Positions 28,732 to 36,895 of a stretch of DNA of 64,000 nt are shown here, in pieces; the first letter of the stretch is position 1; each line of letters starts with the position of its first letter. A model generated the notes under the pieces. The model was not told the origin of the DNA, did no database searches, and saw only the letters and a list, made by a program, of their open reading frames with translations. Location of the stretch: assembly GCF_007018905.1 (NCBI RefSeq), contig NZ_CP041402.1, forward strand, positions 5,568,001-5,632,000. Reading direction: 5' to 3'. Made by a program: the position numbers and the translations under genes. The stretch is from Tardiphaga sp. vice304 (GTDB lineage Bacteria > Pseudomonadota > Alphaproteobacteria > Rhizobiales > Xanthobacteraceae).

Positions 28732-30915
28732 TCAGGCTCCAGCATTCGCTGGTCCGGGCAGATCGTACAGTTGCTGAAGCGCCGACCGGCTGTTGAGCAC
28801 CGCGAAGCTTTCGCGCGGCGTAAGATAGCTCACGGCCTCGTCGAAATGTTCAGCCTCCGCAATCTTGGCGAGGGCGATGGCGAGATCGGTGTCGATCTGG
28901 CCACGGCTGCGAGGCGCTTCGATCAGCGACAGCAGGTGCGCATTGTGCAAGTCTGCGTCGGCACGTAGCGCGTGCAATGGACTCGCGCTGTAGCCCGGCG
29001 CCGCCAGCGCAAGCGCATTGGCGCGGGTAAGCACAGTGGGCGGCACGTTCTGTTCCGGCGTGCCGAACAGACCTGCTTGCTGGCCCGCTTGCAGCAGGCG
29101 CGATGACACCATGGCCACCGGCACCGACAATAGCAGTCCCAGGATCACTGGCGTCATCCACAGAAACAGCGGCAATGACACGACAAAAGCGCTGATCGCC
29201 ATCAGTACGCCGACGAATGTCGGCACGGCGTATTTGCGGACCACCTCGCGAGCCGGCACGCCGCCATCGTCGCGGCGCTGTACCTGCCAGCCCGCGTCGC
29301 GGCCGAGCAGAATTTCGCCCACCGCGGACGACTGGAAGATCATCATCACGGGGGCAATGAGGCCGGACAGAACGGTCTCGATGATGATGCCTGCGAACAC
29401 GCGAAAGCCGCCGCCAAAGTGCCTCCGGTTTTCGCTTTGGGTGAGCAGCAACACATAGGCGAGCAGCTTGGGCACGATCAGCAGGCCCATGGTGCCTCCG
29501 AACACCCAGGCTGCACGCACAGGATCCTGCGCCGGCCATTGCGGAAACAGCGAAAAGCCCTTCGCGAAATATTCGGGACGCACGAACTGCGCCTGCAGCG
29601 AGATAAGGATGCCCAGCACTAGGAACATCAGCCAGAGCGGTGCGGTCAGATAGGAGCCGATCCCAGTCAACAAGTGCAGGCGCGACACCCAATGCAGCCG
29701 CGTTGCCGGCAATACGGCCAGATGCTGCAGGTTGCCCTGGCACCAGCGGCGGTCGCGTGCGGCGAAATCGAGCAACGACGGCGGGCACTCCTCGTAGCTG
29801 CCGCCGAGTTTCGGCGCCATGTGGATGGCCCACCCGGCACGCCGCATGAAGGCGGCCTCGATGAAGTCGTGGCTGAGGATATGGCCGCCAAACGGCTTGC
29901 GTCCGGACAGTTCCGGCAGGCCAGCATCGTCCGCAAAGGCACGAACCCGGATAATGGCGTTGTGGCCCCAGTAGTTGCCTTCTGAGCCGTGCCACCAGGC
30001 GATGCCGGATGCGATCACCGGCCCGTATAGCCGGCCGGCGAATTGCTGCATCCGCGCGAACAGCGAGCGCGCATTGACGACGATGGGCAGCGTCTGGATC
30101 AGCCCGACGCCGGGATGCTGTTCCATGCCGGCCACCAGACGCACGATGGTATCGCCGGTCATCAGGCTGTCGGCGTCGAGAATGATCATGTGATCGTATC
30201 CGCCGCCGAACCGCTTAACCCAATCCTCGATGTTGCCGGATTTCCGCGCCACGTTACGCGGTCGGTGGCGGTAGAAGATGTTTGGAGCCCCAGCCGCGTC
30301 GCGCCGTAGCTGCAGCAGCGCCTGTTCCTCGGCGATCCAGATCGCGGCATCGGTGGTGTCGCTCAGCACATACCAGTCGAAATGCGCGCCATGGCCAGTC
30401 TCTGCCGCCGACTCCCAGATTGCCCGCAGCCGCGCGATGATCCGGTAGGGATCTTCGTTATAGGTCGGCAACAGCATCGCGTTTCGGCTGCAGATTGCCG
30501 GCAGGGGCGCCAGCGGCTCGATGGCCAGCGGATCGCGTCCGCGCACCAGCAGCAGGGCGAAGCCCGCCATCGCCGACATGAAGGAGAAGGCGACCCAGGC
30601 GAACAACAGCACGAACAGTCCGAGCACCATGCCTTCCAGGATGGTAACGCCCCCGACCTGCAACACTTCGAACATCTCGTAACCGCCGGCCGCCGACAGC
30701 GCAGCGGTGCCGAGCAGGATATAAGCCCGCCGCAGCAGGGTCGGCATGGGCTTGAACTGTGTACGACGCTGCGACGCCTCCGGGCCGCCGAGCCCGTGCG
30801 AAAACATCGCCAGCGGCATTTCCGGAGGAAGAAACGGAGCGCCGACAGCCACCGGCAGGTTGCCCGTGGGCGCCGCTAAGGGCGCCACCGACGCCTGCAC
30901 ATTCAAGGTGTCCAT
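28732..30915 (-). CDS. opgH: Glucans biosynthesis glucosyltransferase OpgH (MdoH)
   Basis: 727 residues, an inner-membrane family-2 glucosyltransferase. Membrane helices lie at about 62-130, then the cytoplasmic GT2 domain with LPTYNEDPYRI (about 150), DADSLMTGDTI (DxD, about 250) and RWCQGNLQHL (QxxRW-type motif, about 375), followed by a cluster of C-terminal helices (about 400-590). It polymerises UDP-glucose into beta-1,2-linked glucan and extrudes it for periplasmic OpgG. Start overlaps the end of opgG by 13 bases, so the two are one operon. Osmoregulated periplasmic glucans affect envelope osmoadaptation, motility and host interaction. Confidence 0.95.
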   Translation of the reverse strand: MDTLNVQASVAPLAAPTGNLPVAVGAPFLPPEMPLAMFSHGLGGPEASQRRTQFKPMPTLLRRAYILLGTAALSAAGGYEMFEVLQVGGVTILEGMVLGLFVLLFAWVAFSFMSAMAGFALLLVRGRDPLAIEPLAPLPAICSRNAMLLPTYNEDPYRIIARLRAIWESAAETGHGAHFDWYVLSDTTDAAIWIAEEQALLQLRRDAAGAPNIFYRHRPRNVARKSGNIEDWVKRFGGGYDHMIILDADSLMTGDTIVRLVAGMEQHPGVGLIQTLPIVVNARSLFARMQQFAGRLYGPVIASGIAWWHGSEGNYWGHNAIIRVRAFADDAGLPELSGRKPFGGHILSHDFIEAAFMRRAGWAIHMAPKLGGSYEECPPSLLDFAARDRRWCQGNLQHLAVLPATRLHWVSRLHLLTGIGSYLTAPLWLMFLVLGILISLQAQFVRPEYFAKGFSLFPQWPAQDPVRAAWVFGGTMGLLIVPKLLAYVLLLTQSENRRHFGGGFRVFAGIIIETVLSGLIAPVMMIFQSSAVGEILLGRDAGWQVQRRDDGGVPAREVVRKYAVPTFVGVLMAISAFVVSLPLFLWMTPVILGLLLSVPVAMVSSRLLQAGQQAGLFGTPEQNVPPTVLTRANALALAAPGYSASPLHALRADADLHNAHLLSLIEAPRSRGQIDTDLAIALAKIAEAEHFDEAVSYLTPRESFAVLNSRSALQQLYDLPGPANAGA

Positions 30916-32483
30916 CGGTAGACCCAGACTTCCGAAACCGGCTGATCCTCCTGCATGAGGATGGCGCGTAACTCGACCGGCGTCTTGACCTTGGCTGCCA
31001 TTTCGAAGCTCAGTCGCCAGCCGCCGGTCTGCGGGTTACGCTGGGTGACGATGTTGCGGATTTCGGCTTTCTCCGCCGTAACCACACCCTTGATTTTCGT
31101 AGGATCGACGGACTTCAGCTTGTCGCCAATCAAATCGAGCACGAACAGTTTGGTATCGTCGCCGCGAGAACCGACGCCGCTGCGAGAAAAAATCGCCAGC
31201 GCCGACGGCTTTGGCTGGTCGGGTCCCCAGTGCAGCCGGTAGGTGAACGCCTGTTCGCCCCTGGCCGGCAGCACGTTCTTCGGACGCCAGAAGCTGCCGA
31301 TGTTGTCGTGGATCTCCTCGTTGGTCGGGATCTCCAAAAGCTGCACCGATCCCTCGCCCCAGTCGCCGATCGGCTCCACCCACAGGCTGGGGCGCCGTTC
31401 GAAGCTGGATTCAAGATCCTGATAATCGGAAAACTCCTTTTGGCGCTGCATGAGCCCGAAACCCCGCGGGCTGCGGTCGCCGAACGAACTGATCTGCAGA
31501 TCACGCGGGTTATGGAGTGGCCGCCATAACTGTTCGCCGCGCCCGTTGAAGATCGCGAGGCCGTCAGAATCGTGCACTGCGGGGCGGAAGTCCTCGACTT
31601 GCTTGCGATCGTTGGGCCCGAAGAAGAACATGCTGGTGATGGCGGCGAGCCCCGCGGTCTTCAGCTCGACCCGCGGGAATATCACCATTTCTACGTCGAA
31701 CACGGTGGTCTCGCCTGGCCGGATAGTGAACCTGTAAGCCGCTGCAGCGCTTTCACTGTCGAGCAGCGCATGTATCACAATGGAGCTGGCATTGGCTGCT
31801 GGCTTCTCGATCCAGAATACCCTAAACGCAGGAAATTCCTCACCAGCGGCCTCACCGGTGTTGATCGACAGGCCTCGCGACGATAGTCCATAAACTTGCC
31901 CTTTAGCGACCGCGCGAAAATAGCTGGCGCCGAGAAACACACAGACCTCGTCGTAATAGTCGGGCCGGTTGATGGGAGCGTGCAGACGAAAGCCGCCAAA
32001 TCCAAGATCGCTGCCGGCCGCTGGTGGCGGCGTGGTTCCGAACGAGAAGTTCTCCGGCTTGTACGGCACCTGCGTCGCCTGCCCATCAGCAACTTCATAG
32101 ATGTCGACCCGGTTCGTGTAAAACGAGCCCCGGTGGAAGAACTGCACCTCGAACGGCAACTTCTCACCGCGCCAAAGTGCTTTCTCAGGATTGAAGCGCA
32201 ACGCGCGGTAACGGTCGTAGTCGAGATCCTTCAAACTGTCCGGCAGCTTGTTGTCCGGCGCCTTGAACGGCTTGGACGCCGCATCACGTGCCAACTGCCT
32301 GACCATGGCCGCATCAAAAGGCACTGCCCCCGGCGCCGCTGCTGCCCCGCGCCGCAGGACCGTTAGCAACGGCAGTGCCGCCGTCGCGCCGAGAAGTTGT
32401 CTACGGTTCAAGGGGTCCTCCGACGTGTTCGAACAATGCCGAACAACACGCTTCACACCATCGAGTTCCACGAAACGGAACAC
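30903..32483 (-). CDS. opgG: Glucan biosynthesis protein G/D (OpgG/MdoG family), periplasmic
   Basis: 526 residues. The N-terminus contains LNRRQLLGATAALPLL followed by an alanine-rich stretch, a twin-arginine-type signal as in OpgD; the true start may be nearer this leader than the upstream ATG. The MdoG domain (about 55-520) shows YDRYRALRFNPEKALW, FFHRGSFY, TSMFFFGPND, HDSDGLAI and PRGFGLMQRQKEFSDYQDLE. The protein acts on nascent glucan in the periplasm. It precedes opgH with a 13-base overlap. Upstream, 32484-32522 holds no obvious promoter match. OpgG versus OpgD cannot be separated with certainty. Confidence 0.92.
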   Translation of the reverse strand: MFRFVELDGVKRVVRHCSNTSEDPLNRRQLLGATAALPLLTVLRRGAAAAPGAVPFDAAMVRQLARDAASKPFKAPDNKLPDSLKDLDYDRYRALRFNPEKALWRGEKLPFEVQFFHRGSFYTNRVDIYEVADGQATQVPYKPENFSFGTTPPPAAGSDLGFGGFRLHAPINRPDYYDEVCVFLGASYFRAVAKGQVYGLSSRGLSINTGEAAGEEFPAFRVFWIEKPAANASSIVIHALLDSESAAAAYRFTIRPGETTVFDVEMVIFPRVELKTAGLAAITSMFFFGPNDRKQVEDFRPAVHDSDGLAIFNGRGEQLWRPLHNPRDLQISSFGDRSPRGFGLMQRQKEFSDYQDLESSFERRPSLWVEPIGDWGEGSVQLLEIPTNEEIHDNIGSFWRPKNVLPARGEQAFTYRLHWGPDQPKPSALAIFSRSGVGSRGDDTKLFVLDLIGDKLKSVDPTKIKGVVTAEKAEIRNIVTQRNPQTGGWRLSFEMAAKVKTPVELRAILMQEDQPVSEVWVYRWTP

Positions 32484-32522
32484 CTAAGGTACAAATTGCC
32501 GACATTTCCCGTCTCGGTCATC

Positions 32523-32815
32523 GAAATTAATCAATCGTCGGAATGAGGGTTTCGTCGAGCGCGCACGAGAGCAAGTTCAGCAGTTCCAGGGTACTGAGGC
32601 GTTCACGCCCCGGCCGGGGTTGAATGCCAGCCATGAGAATCCTGAATAACCATGCCTGAATCGAGGTCGGGCGCAACTGCGGCCAAGCGCTTCAAGCAAT
32701 TCCCCCGGGGACTGCCGGCACCGGCAAGGATAGCCAAATCGGTGTTCATGGCAGCAACCGTGGCCCGGCCGTTCGGATAGCTCGCTAACACTTTCAAGAT
32801 TGCAACCTGTAACAA
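32523..32815 (-). pseudogene. Frameshifted remnant of a small conserved rhizobial protein
   Basis: The frame at 32603-32815 (TTG start) reads LQVAILKVLASYPNGRATVA, DLAILAGAGS, LKRLAAVAPDLD and GMVIQDSHGWHSTPAGA, resembling a ~80-residue conserved family of Bradyrhizobium relatives (pattern '..LKVLA..PxGRAxVAxLNxDLAIL..W..R...A...PDLD.F..G.V.RD..GW.IT.AG..F'). The 'IF' block is missing and the end runs out of frame; the next frame continues as GIQPRPGRERLSTLELLNLL and stops at 32523. At least one indel is needed. The link to a family is from memory. Confidence 0.45.
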
Positions 32816-32961
32816 TACTAAATCTCCTTACCCGACGATCTATAACGGGCCATCCCGCCATTCCCGATTTCTCCCGTAGTGCAATGTCGTGAGAACTCTT
32901 GTGTACGGCACTGTTCAGCAGCCGTACATCATTATTGAATCGAGCTCAGCTGATTAAGAAA

Positions 32962-32983
32962 ATGGCCCGCCGAAGCGGGCCAT
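32962..32983 (-). terminator. Intrinsic terminator with UUCG tetraloop
   Basis: On the minus strand, 6 bases after the stop of the stress-protein gene, a 9-bp perfect stem ATGGCCCGC / GCGGGCCAT closes a TTCG loop and is followed by TTTTCTTAA. Stem, UUCG loop and T-run make this a textbook intrinsic terminator for the 33930-to-32989 operon. Confidence 0.9.
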
Positions 32984-32988
32984 CATTG

Positions 32989-33600
32989 TCATCGCGAAGT
33001 GGTGTGTAGTTCGCGCTCCTTGCGCACCTGAGCGGCGTCATAGGGCTTGCTGGCCGCATCATATCCGGTCCAGCCGGACTTCTCCCAGGTCGCCCGTCGG
33101 TCGTTCAAATTGACCGACGATGGGCTCATGAGAGCCTCGAGTCGTACACGGTCCGCTTCATTAACCTTGGCAGACACCAGCGTGCCGCCGCGGCGGACGC
33201 CCTCTGCATAAACCGGCGCATCTTCTTTCGAAACGCCGGCTTCGGTCAGCGCGCCAATCAGACCGCCGGTCGCAGCGCCCGCTGCGGCGCCTAGAGCGGT
33301 AGCGGCCAGCCAGCCCGCAGCCACCACAGGTCCCAAACCGGGAATAGCCAGCAGACCTAGACCTGCCAGCAGCCCGGCGGCACCACCGAGCCCGGCGCCG
33401 ATGCCGGCACCGGTGCCGGCGGCCTCGGCACGCTCGTCGACCCCGTCGCCATCGCGATCCTTCTTACCGTCGAACCAGCCGTCGGAATTATTGGCGACAA
33501 TGCTAATGTCAGCGTGCGGTACGCCATTGGACTCAAGGCTTTTCACAGCCGCCTGGGCCTGGGGATACGAGTCGTACAAACGTGAAATGGTAACGGTCAT
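32989..33600 (-). CDS. General stress protein (YflT/GSP17M-like domain)
   Basis: 203 residues. The first ~45 residues (TISRLYDSYPQAQAAVKSLE, ISIVANNSD) match the general-stress-protein-17M type domain. The middle is a long Gly/Ala-rich membrane-insertable segment (about 62-125) like a glycine-zipper, and the rest (SKEDAPVYAEGVRRGGTLV) is the duplicated end of the domain. Such proteins are common in stress regulons of rhizobia. It follows the small secreted protein gene by 15 bases, and a candidate EcfG promoter lies ahead of that gene. Confidence 0.82.
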   Translation of the reverse strand: MTVTISRLYDSYPQAQAAVKSLESNGVPHADISIVANNSDGWFDGKKDRDGDGVDERAEAAGTGAGIGAGLGGAAGLLAGLGLLAIPGLGPVVAAGWLAATALGAAAGAATGGLIGALTEAGVSKEDAPVYAEGVRRGGTLVSAKVNEADRVRLEALMSPSSVNLNDRRATWEKSGWTGYDAASKPYDAAQVRKERELHTTSR

Positions 33601-33615
33601 AAATTGGCCTCCCTG

Positions 33616-33930
33616 TTACTTAGCTGCGTTAACGTTGCCTTGGAAATCGATGCTGATAGCGCTGCTCGAGCCGCCTTTGCTCGCCTTACCGCGCCACACG
33701 CCGTTGTCGTCTTTCTTCAACTCGGTCACGTTGCTGTAGCCCGCCTTCTCGATGGCGCTCTTGGCTTGGCCCTCGGTGAACGAGTTGCGGCCCGCGACCG
33801 GCGCATTGGAGTTCTTCTGCTCGCTGTTCACAGCGTTGTTGCCAGGCTTGTCCTTGGCAGCCGGGGCCTGTGCATGGGCTATACCCGCGGTCAGGAGCGC
33901 GGCGATACAGATTGAAAAAAGGCGTTTCAT
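33616..33930 (-). CDS. Small secreted protein with a PepSY-like C-terminal part
   Basis: 104 residues with a clear signal peptide (MKRLFSICIAALLTAGIAHA). After a low-complexity linker, residues about 48-104 (FTEGQAKSAIEKAGYSNVTE, LKKDDNGVWRGKAS) resemble the small PepSY-type fold with one helix and several strands. Family name is uncertain. It leads an operon with the stress protein at 32989 and is preceded by an EcfG-like promoter at 33963-33987. Confidence 0.75.
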   Translation of the reverse strand: MKRLFSICIAALLTAGIAHAQAPAAKDKPGNNAVNSEQKNSNAPVAGRNSFTEGQAKSAIEKAGYSNVTELKKDDNGVWRGKASKGGSSSAISIDFQGNVNAAK

Positions 33931-33962
33931 TGGTCCCTCATAGGTTGATGTTGGGACCGTCT

Positions 33963-33987
33963 AACCGACTGCAAGCCGACGTGTTCC
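33963..33987 (-). promoter_or_regulatory. EcfG-like promoter (one mismatch) of the stress operon
   Basis: On the minus strand GGAAC (33987-33983), a 16-base spacer and GGTT (33966-33963), against the EcfG consensus GGAAC-N16/17-CGTT. It lies 33 bases upstream of the ATG at 33930. The first base of the -10 element differs from consensus. The downstream gene product is a general stress protein, which fits. Confidence 0.5.
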
Positions 33988-34212
33988 ATCGCCGATGTCG
34001 ATTCGCTGTATCGACATATTGAATGGCTGATGATTGGGGTCGTTTCCTTTTCATCCCGACTCAGGTTTGACGCCGCACTTAGACTGTTAAAATATAGTTC
34101 TTCTAGGGCTATCACCGCGTTTAGAAATATACATGGATTTCGGGAATTTTTGGCAATTCTGGAATTTTTGCCGCGCATTTGCGCCTCGCAGTTGATAACT
34201 GCAGAACCTCAA

Positions 34213-34450
34213 ATGAAACCGTTCTTGATCGCAGGTACCCTGGCTGCCTTTCGTCACGTCGGCCTTCGCTCAAACGACCACCGTTTTGAGCGACTCTCAC
34301 GTGGTCCGCGACGCCACCACTAAGCTGTGTACCACCGTCGGTTCCCAGCCGACCACGAGGACGACGACCGTGGTCGATAACGGCACGTTCAAGGCATGTA
34401 CGGAGGCCGAGACAAGCATGAAGACCATGAAGGTCCGCACCGAACACTAA
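34213..34450 (+). pseudogene. Small secreted protein with a frameshift in the signal peptide
   Basis: The ATG at 34213 starts MKPFLIAGTLAAF, a signal-peptide core, and then runs into the wrong frame. Skipping one base near 34250 gives VTSAFAQTTTVLSDSHVVRD, then CTTVGSQPTTRTTTVVDNGT and KACTEAETSMKTMKVRTEH, ending TAA at 34448-34450. The repaired product is a sensible ~78-residue periplasmic protein with two cysteines in the mature part. A single-base insertion (true or assembly error) explains it. Family not known. Confidence 0.6.
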
Positions 34451-34843
34451 CACCGACCAGCACTTGCCCATCCAAGCCGGCGGATGCTGTTTCAAATTCC
34501 ATCGCTCTGGCCGCTTTGCGGACGATCGAGTGACAGGTTCTTCGTCAACCAGATCGGGCCGCGCCGCAGGTAGCCCTGATGGTGCAGAGTGATCGGCGGG
34601 AGCCGTATTCCAAAGCGCTGCTTGAATATCCTCAGCACGGCGATGGCCATGGCCACGCTCTTCCTCTGCAATATGCGCAAACACTTTTCCGATCGTGGAT
34701 AAGGTCCGGCCAAATCTTCGGCAAAGCTGATGTGGATACGGCAGACTTCCGCTTCCGCAGAGATGGCGATTGCAGGGATTTCCCGGTCCTTGAGTTCCTA
34801 AAGTCCTTTGAACGGGTCCCCTGTCCTCACTCGGAATTACTTA
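34451..34843. other. No gene recognised
   Basis: About 390 bases between the small secreted protein remnant and the IS5 element. A minus frame at 34492-34713 is open but shows no family character or convincing start. Nothing else is seen. Confidence 0.45.
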
Positions 34844-35778
34844 GAGTCTGACTCATAATGAATTCGTTTGATTTCAGGCTTTTGCAAGCCGTCTTATAAG
34901 GACGCGAATGTGAGCGACGAACGCCCAGGCAACGGCGCTGGCGATTGTGGTCTCGAAGTCCTTTGCCAATCTGCGGCAGCGACCGAGCCATCCGAACGTT
35001 CGTTCGACGACCCATCGGCGCGGTAGGATTTCGAAGCCCTGCTCCCTGTCGGATCGTTTTATGATTTCTATCGTCCAATTGCCGATGCGCTTCAAAGCTT
35101 GACGCAGCTTATCTCCGGCATAGCCACCATCGGCAAAAATATGGCGCAGCCACGGATAGCGATAACGTATCGAAGCAAGAACGCACGGGGCACCATCACG
35201 GTCCTGAATGCTGGCTTCGTGCACGACCAGCCCGACCAAGTTTCCTTGCGTGTCGGTGACGATGTGGCGCTTGCGGCCCTTGATTTTCTTACCTGCATCA
35301 TAGCCCCGGGGGCCGCCGCTTTCCGTGGTTTTCACCGACTGGCTGTCAATCACTCCGGCCGTTGGGCTCGCCTCTCGGCCAGCCGCCTCGCGCGAGGCCA
35401 TCACGAGCGTGTAGTTCAGCGACGCAAACAGTCCGCCGCGCGACCACGCGTAGAAATAGCCCTGCACCGTCGAGTAGGGCGGGAAATCCTTGGGCAACTG
35501 CCGCCATTGGCAGCCGGTCGACGCAATATACAGGATCGCATCCATCACCGTTCGCATATCTGTCGCACGCGGGCGACCGAGCGCCGAAGCAGGCGGCAGA
35601 AGCGGCTCCATCACAAACCACTCGGCATCCGTCGTATCGCTTTCATATCGCAAGCTCGCCCGCCTATAGTGTCGGCGGGTGATTTCAGTCCAGACCATCG
35701 TGCTCTCCCTCGAATCTTCGCAAATCCGAAGGAATCACAACTGGCTGAAATCACTCAGCTTCTTTTTCAGTCAGCCTC
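34844..35778 (-). mobile_element. IS5-family insertion sequence, complete, with TTA target duplication
   Basis: 935 bases. Terminal inverted repeats: left GAGTCTGACTCATAA, right (read inward) GAGGCTGACTGAAAA. The trinucleotide TTA flanks both ends (34841-34843 and 35779-35781), as expected for the IS5 subgroups that duplicate TNA. The single ORF is intact, so the element looks recent. Confidence 0.92.
34874..35698 (-). CDS. IS5-family transposase
   Basis: 274 residues, full length. N-terminal DUF4096-like part (DAEWFVMEPLLPP, MDAILYIASTGCQWRQLPKD) is followed by the DDE core: VIDSQSVKTTE (first Asp), FADGGYAGDK (second Asp) and RRWVVERTFGWLGRCRRL (Glu in the Y/F-x-x-E/ER motif), all intact. 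It is the only gene of the IS. Confidence 0.97.
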   Translation of the reverse strand: MVWTEITRRHYRRASLRYESDTTDAEWFVMEPLLPPASALGRPRATDMRTVMDAILYIASTGCQWRQLPKDFPPYSTVQGYFYAWSRGGLFASLNYTLVMASREAAGREASPTAGVIDSQSVKTTESGGPRGYDAGKKIKGRKRHIVTDTQGNLVGLVVHEASIQDRDGAPCVLASIRYRYPWLRHIFADGGYAGDKLRQALKRIGNWTIEIIKRSDREQGFEILPRRWVVERTFGWLGRCRRLAKDFETTIASAVAWAFVAHIRVLIRRLAKA

Positions 35779-35915
35779 TTAGATACTCGTAATTACCGTT
35801 CTGTATAAACAGATAACGCGATAACGACCGGTTTTTTGATCGAATTGATCGCTGTACGTAAGCCCAATTCCTCAACATTCAACATTGAAGTTTTTCGGGA
35901 AAGCGGCAAACCGGT

Positions 35916-35940
35916 GGAACGACGTTTGCTGTTGCCAGTT
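35916..35940 (+). promoter_or_regulatory. EcfG-like promoter (one mismatch) before the DUF1236 gene
   Basis: GGAAC at 35916-35920, 16-base spacer, AGTT at 35937-35940, ending 31 bases before the ATG at 35972. Consensus is GGAAC-N16/17-CGTT, so the -10 element has one mismatch. It resembles the two exact matches at 40256 and 41186. Confidence 0.45.
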
Positions 35941-35971
35941 CTGAACTCGCCAACAACAAGGAGAGAACATC

Positions 35972-36376
35972 ATGAAACTCATTTCCACCGCTGCATTAGC
36001 CGTCGCCTCGATAGCCTGCTTCTCGCCCGCCATCGCCCAGAACGGACCGGCCGGCGGAGCCGTCGGCGGCGCTATTGTCGGTGGCGCTGTGGGCGGTCCG
36101 GTCGGCGCTGCCGTGGGCGCTGCTGCCGGCGCCACCGCTGGTGGCATTGCAGAGGCTAACCGTCCCCGCTTCCACAGCTACGTCACCGAACGCCGCCACC
36201 CGTCCTATCGCTACGAGCGCGAAGTACGGGTCGGCGCCGAACTGCCGGACAGCGGCGTGACCTATTACGAAGTGCCGCGTGAATATGGTTCGACAGCCTA
36301 CCGCTACACCGTAGTTAACGACCGTACCGTCCTTGTCGACCCGGGAACCCATCGCATTGTCGAAGTGATCGACTAA
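35972..36376 (+). CDS. DUF1236-domain secreted protein
   Basis: 134 residues behind an AAGGAGAG ribosome site. A signal peptide (residues 1-22) precedes a Gly/Ala-rich glycine-zipper-like stretch (about 25-63). The C-terminal DUF1236 domain (about 85-134) has VRVGAELPDSGVTYYEVP and YRYTVVNDRTVLVDPGTHRI. DUF1236 proteins are common secreted proteins of Bradyrhizobium relatives with unknown function. A strong hairpin follows the stop. Confidence 0.88.
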   Translation: MKLISTAALAVASIACFSPAIAQNGPAGGAVGGAIVGGAVGGPVGAAVGAAAGATAGGIAEANRPRFHSYVTERRHPSYRYEREVRVGAELPDSGVTYYEVPREYGSTAYRYTVVNDRTVLVDPGTHRIVEVID

Positions 36377-36385
36377 ACGCGCTCT

Positions 36386-36420
36386 GTCGAGGCGGCACGA
36401 GGGCCGCCTCGACGTCGTTT
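36386..36420 (+). terminator. Terminator after the DUF1236 gene
   Basis: An 11-bp perfect stem GTCGAGGCGGC / GCCGCCTCGAC with a 6-base loop starts 10 bases after the stop at 36376 and ends in GTCGTTT. Confidence 0.8.
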
Positions 36421-36447
36421 CCGTTCATTCCATGCGGGAGCAATGTG

Positions 36448-36645
36448 ATGCCTCTTTTCCGTTATTTCGTGTGCGTGGGCGCGGTCCTGATGGCTGCGCT
36501 GCTTTTCATCAGTAATGGCGATGGTCGGCCGGCGCAGCGCGCATCAGCAGCCTGGACGTCAGCGGATACGCTCCGCAACATGGCGCATCATGGCGAGCCA
36601 CAAAGCTCGTCGAACATCCAGACGGCGATCTATCGCGGGCCGTGA
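36448..36645 (+). CDS. Small membrane-anchored or secreted protein
   Basis: 65 residues from the ATG at 36448, preceded by CGGGAGCAATGTG. A hydrophobic N-terminus (PLFRYFVCVGAVLMAALLF) is followed by a short basic and polar tail (DTLRNMAHHGEPQSSSNIQT). Short proteins with an 'LFRYFVxVGxxLxALLF' start recur in this bacterial group. No function known. Confidence 0.6.
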   Translation: MPLFRYFVCVGAVLMAALLFISNGDGRPAQRASAAWTSADTLRNMAHHGEPQSSSNIQTAIYRGP

Positions 36646-36709
36646 CCAGAGCGTCGCGTCGGCTAATTGTCAACGTGCGGTCATTAGATTTCGCGGGAGC
36701 TCACCCATA

Positions 36710-36895
36710 GTGGACGATTTCCAGCTTACTACCATCATCGCCAAAGCGATCGGCACCTGTGCTATCGAACACCAGGGCGACGCCCTGACCATCTCCAGCG
36801 AACAAGCGACCTGCGTGGCCAAGGTGATCATCACGGCCCTCGCGCAGACGGGCATGGCGATTGCGCCGTGCAAGACGGCTGCAGATCCGGATTAG
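36710..36895 (+). CDS. Small hypothetical protein (61 residues)
   Basis: From a GTG at 36710, with CGGGAG 10 bases upstream, the frame reads DDFQLTTIIAKAIGTCAIEH, then SSEQATCVAKVIITALAQTG: a compact soluble protein of mixed helices with three cysteines. Its stop overlaps that of the convergent sensor kinase by four bases. No family recognised. The frame is open further upstream but only the part from GTG looks protein-like. Confidence 0.5.
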   Translation: MDDFQLTTIIAKAIGTCAIEHQGDALTISSEQATCVAKVIITALAQTGMAIAPCKTAADPD

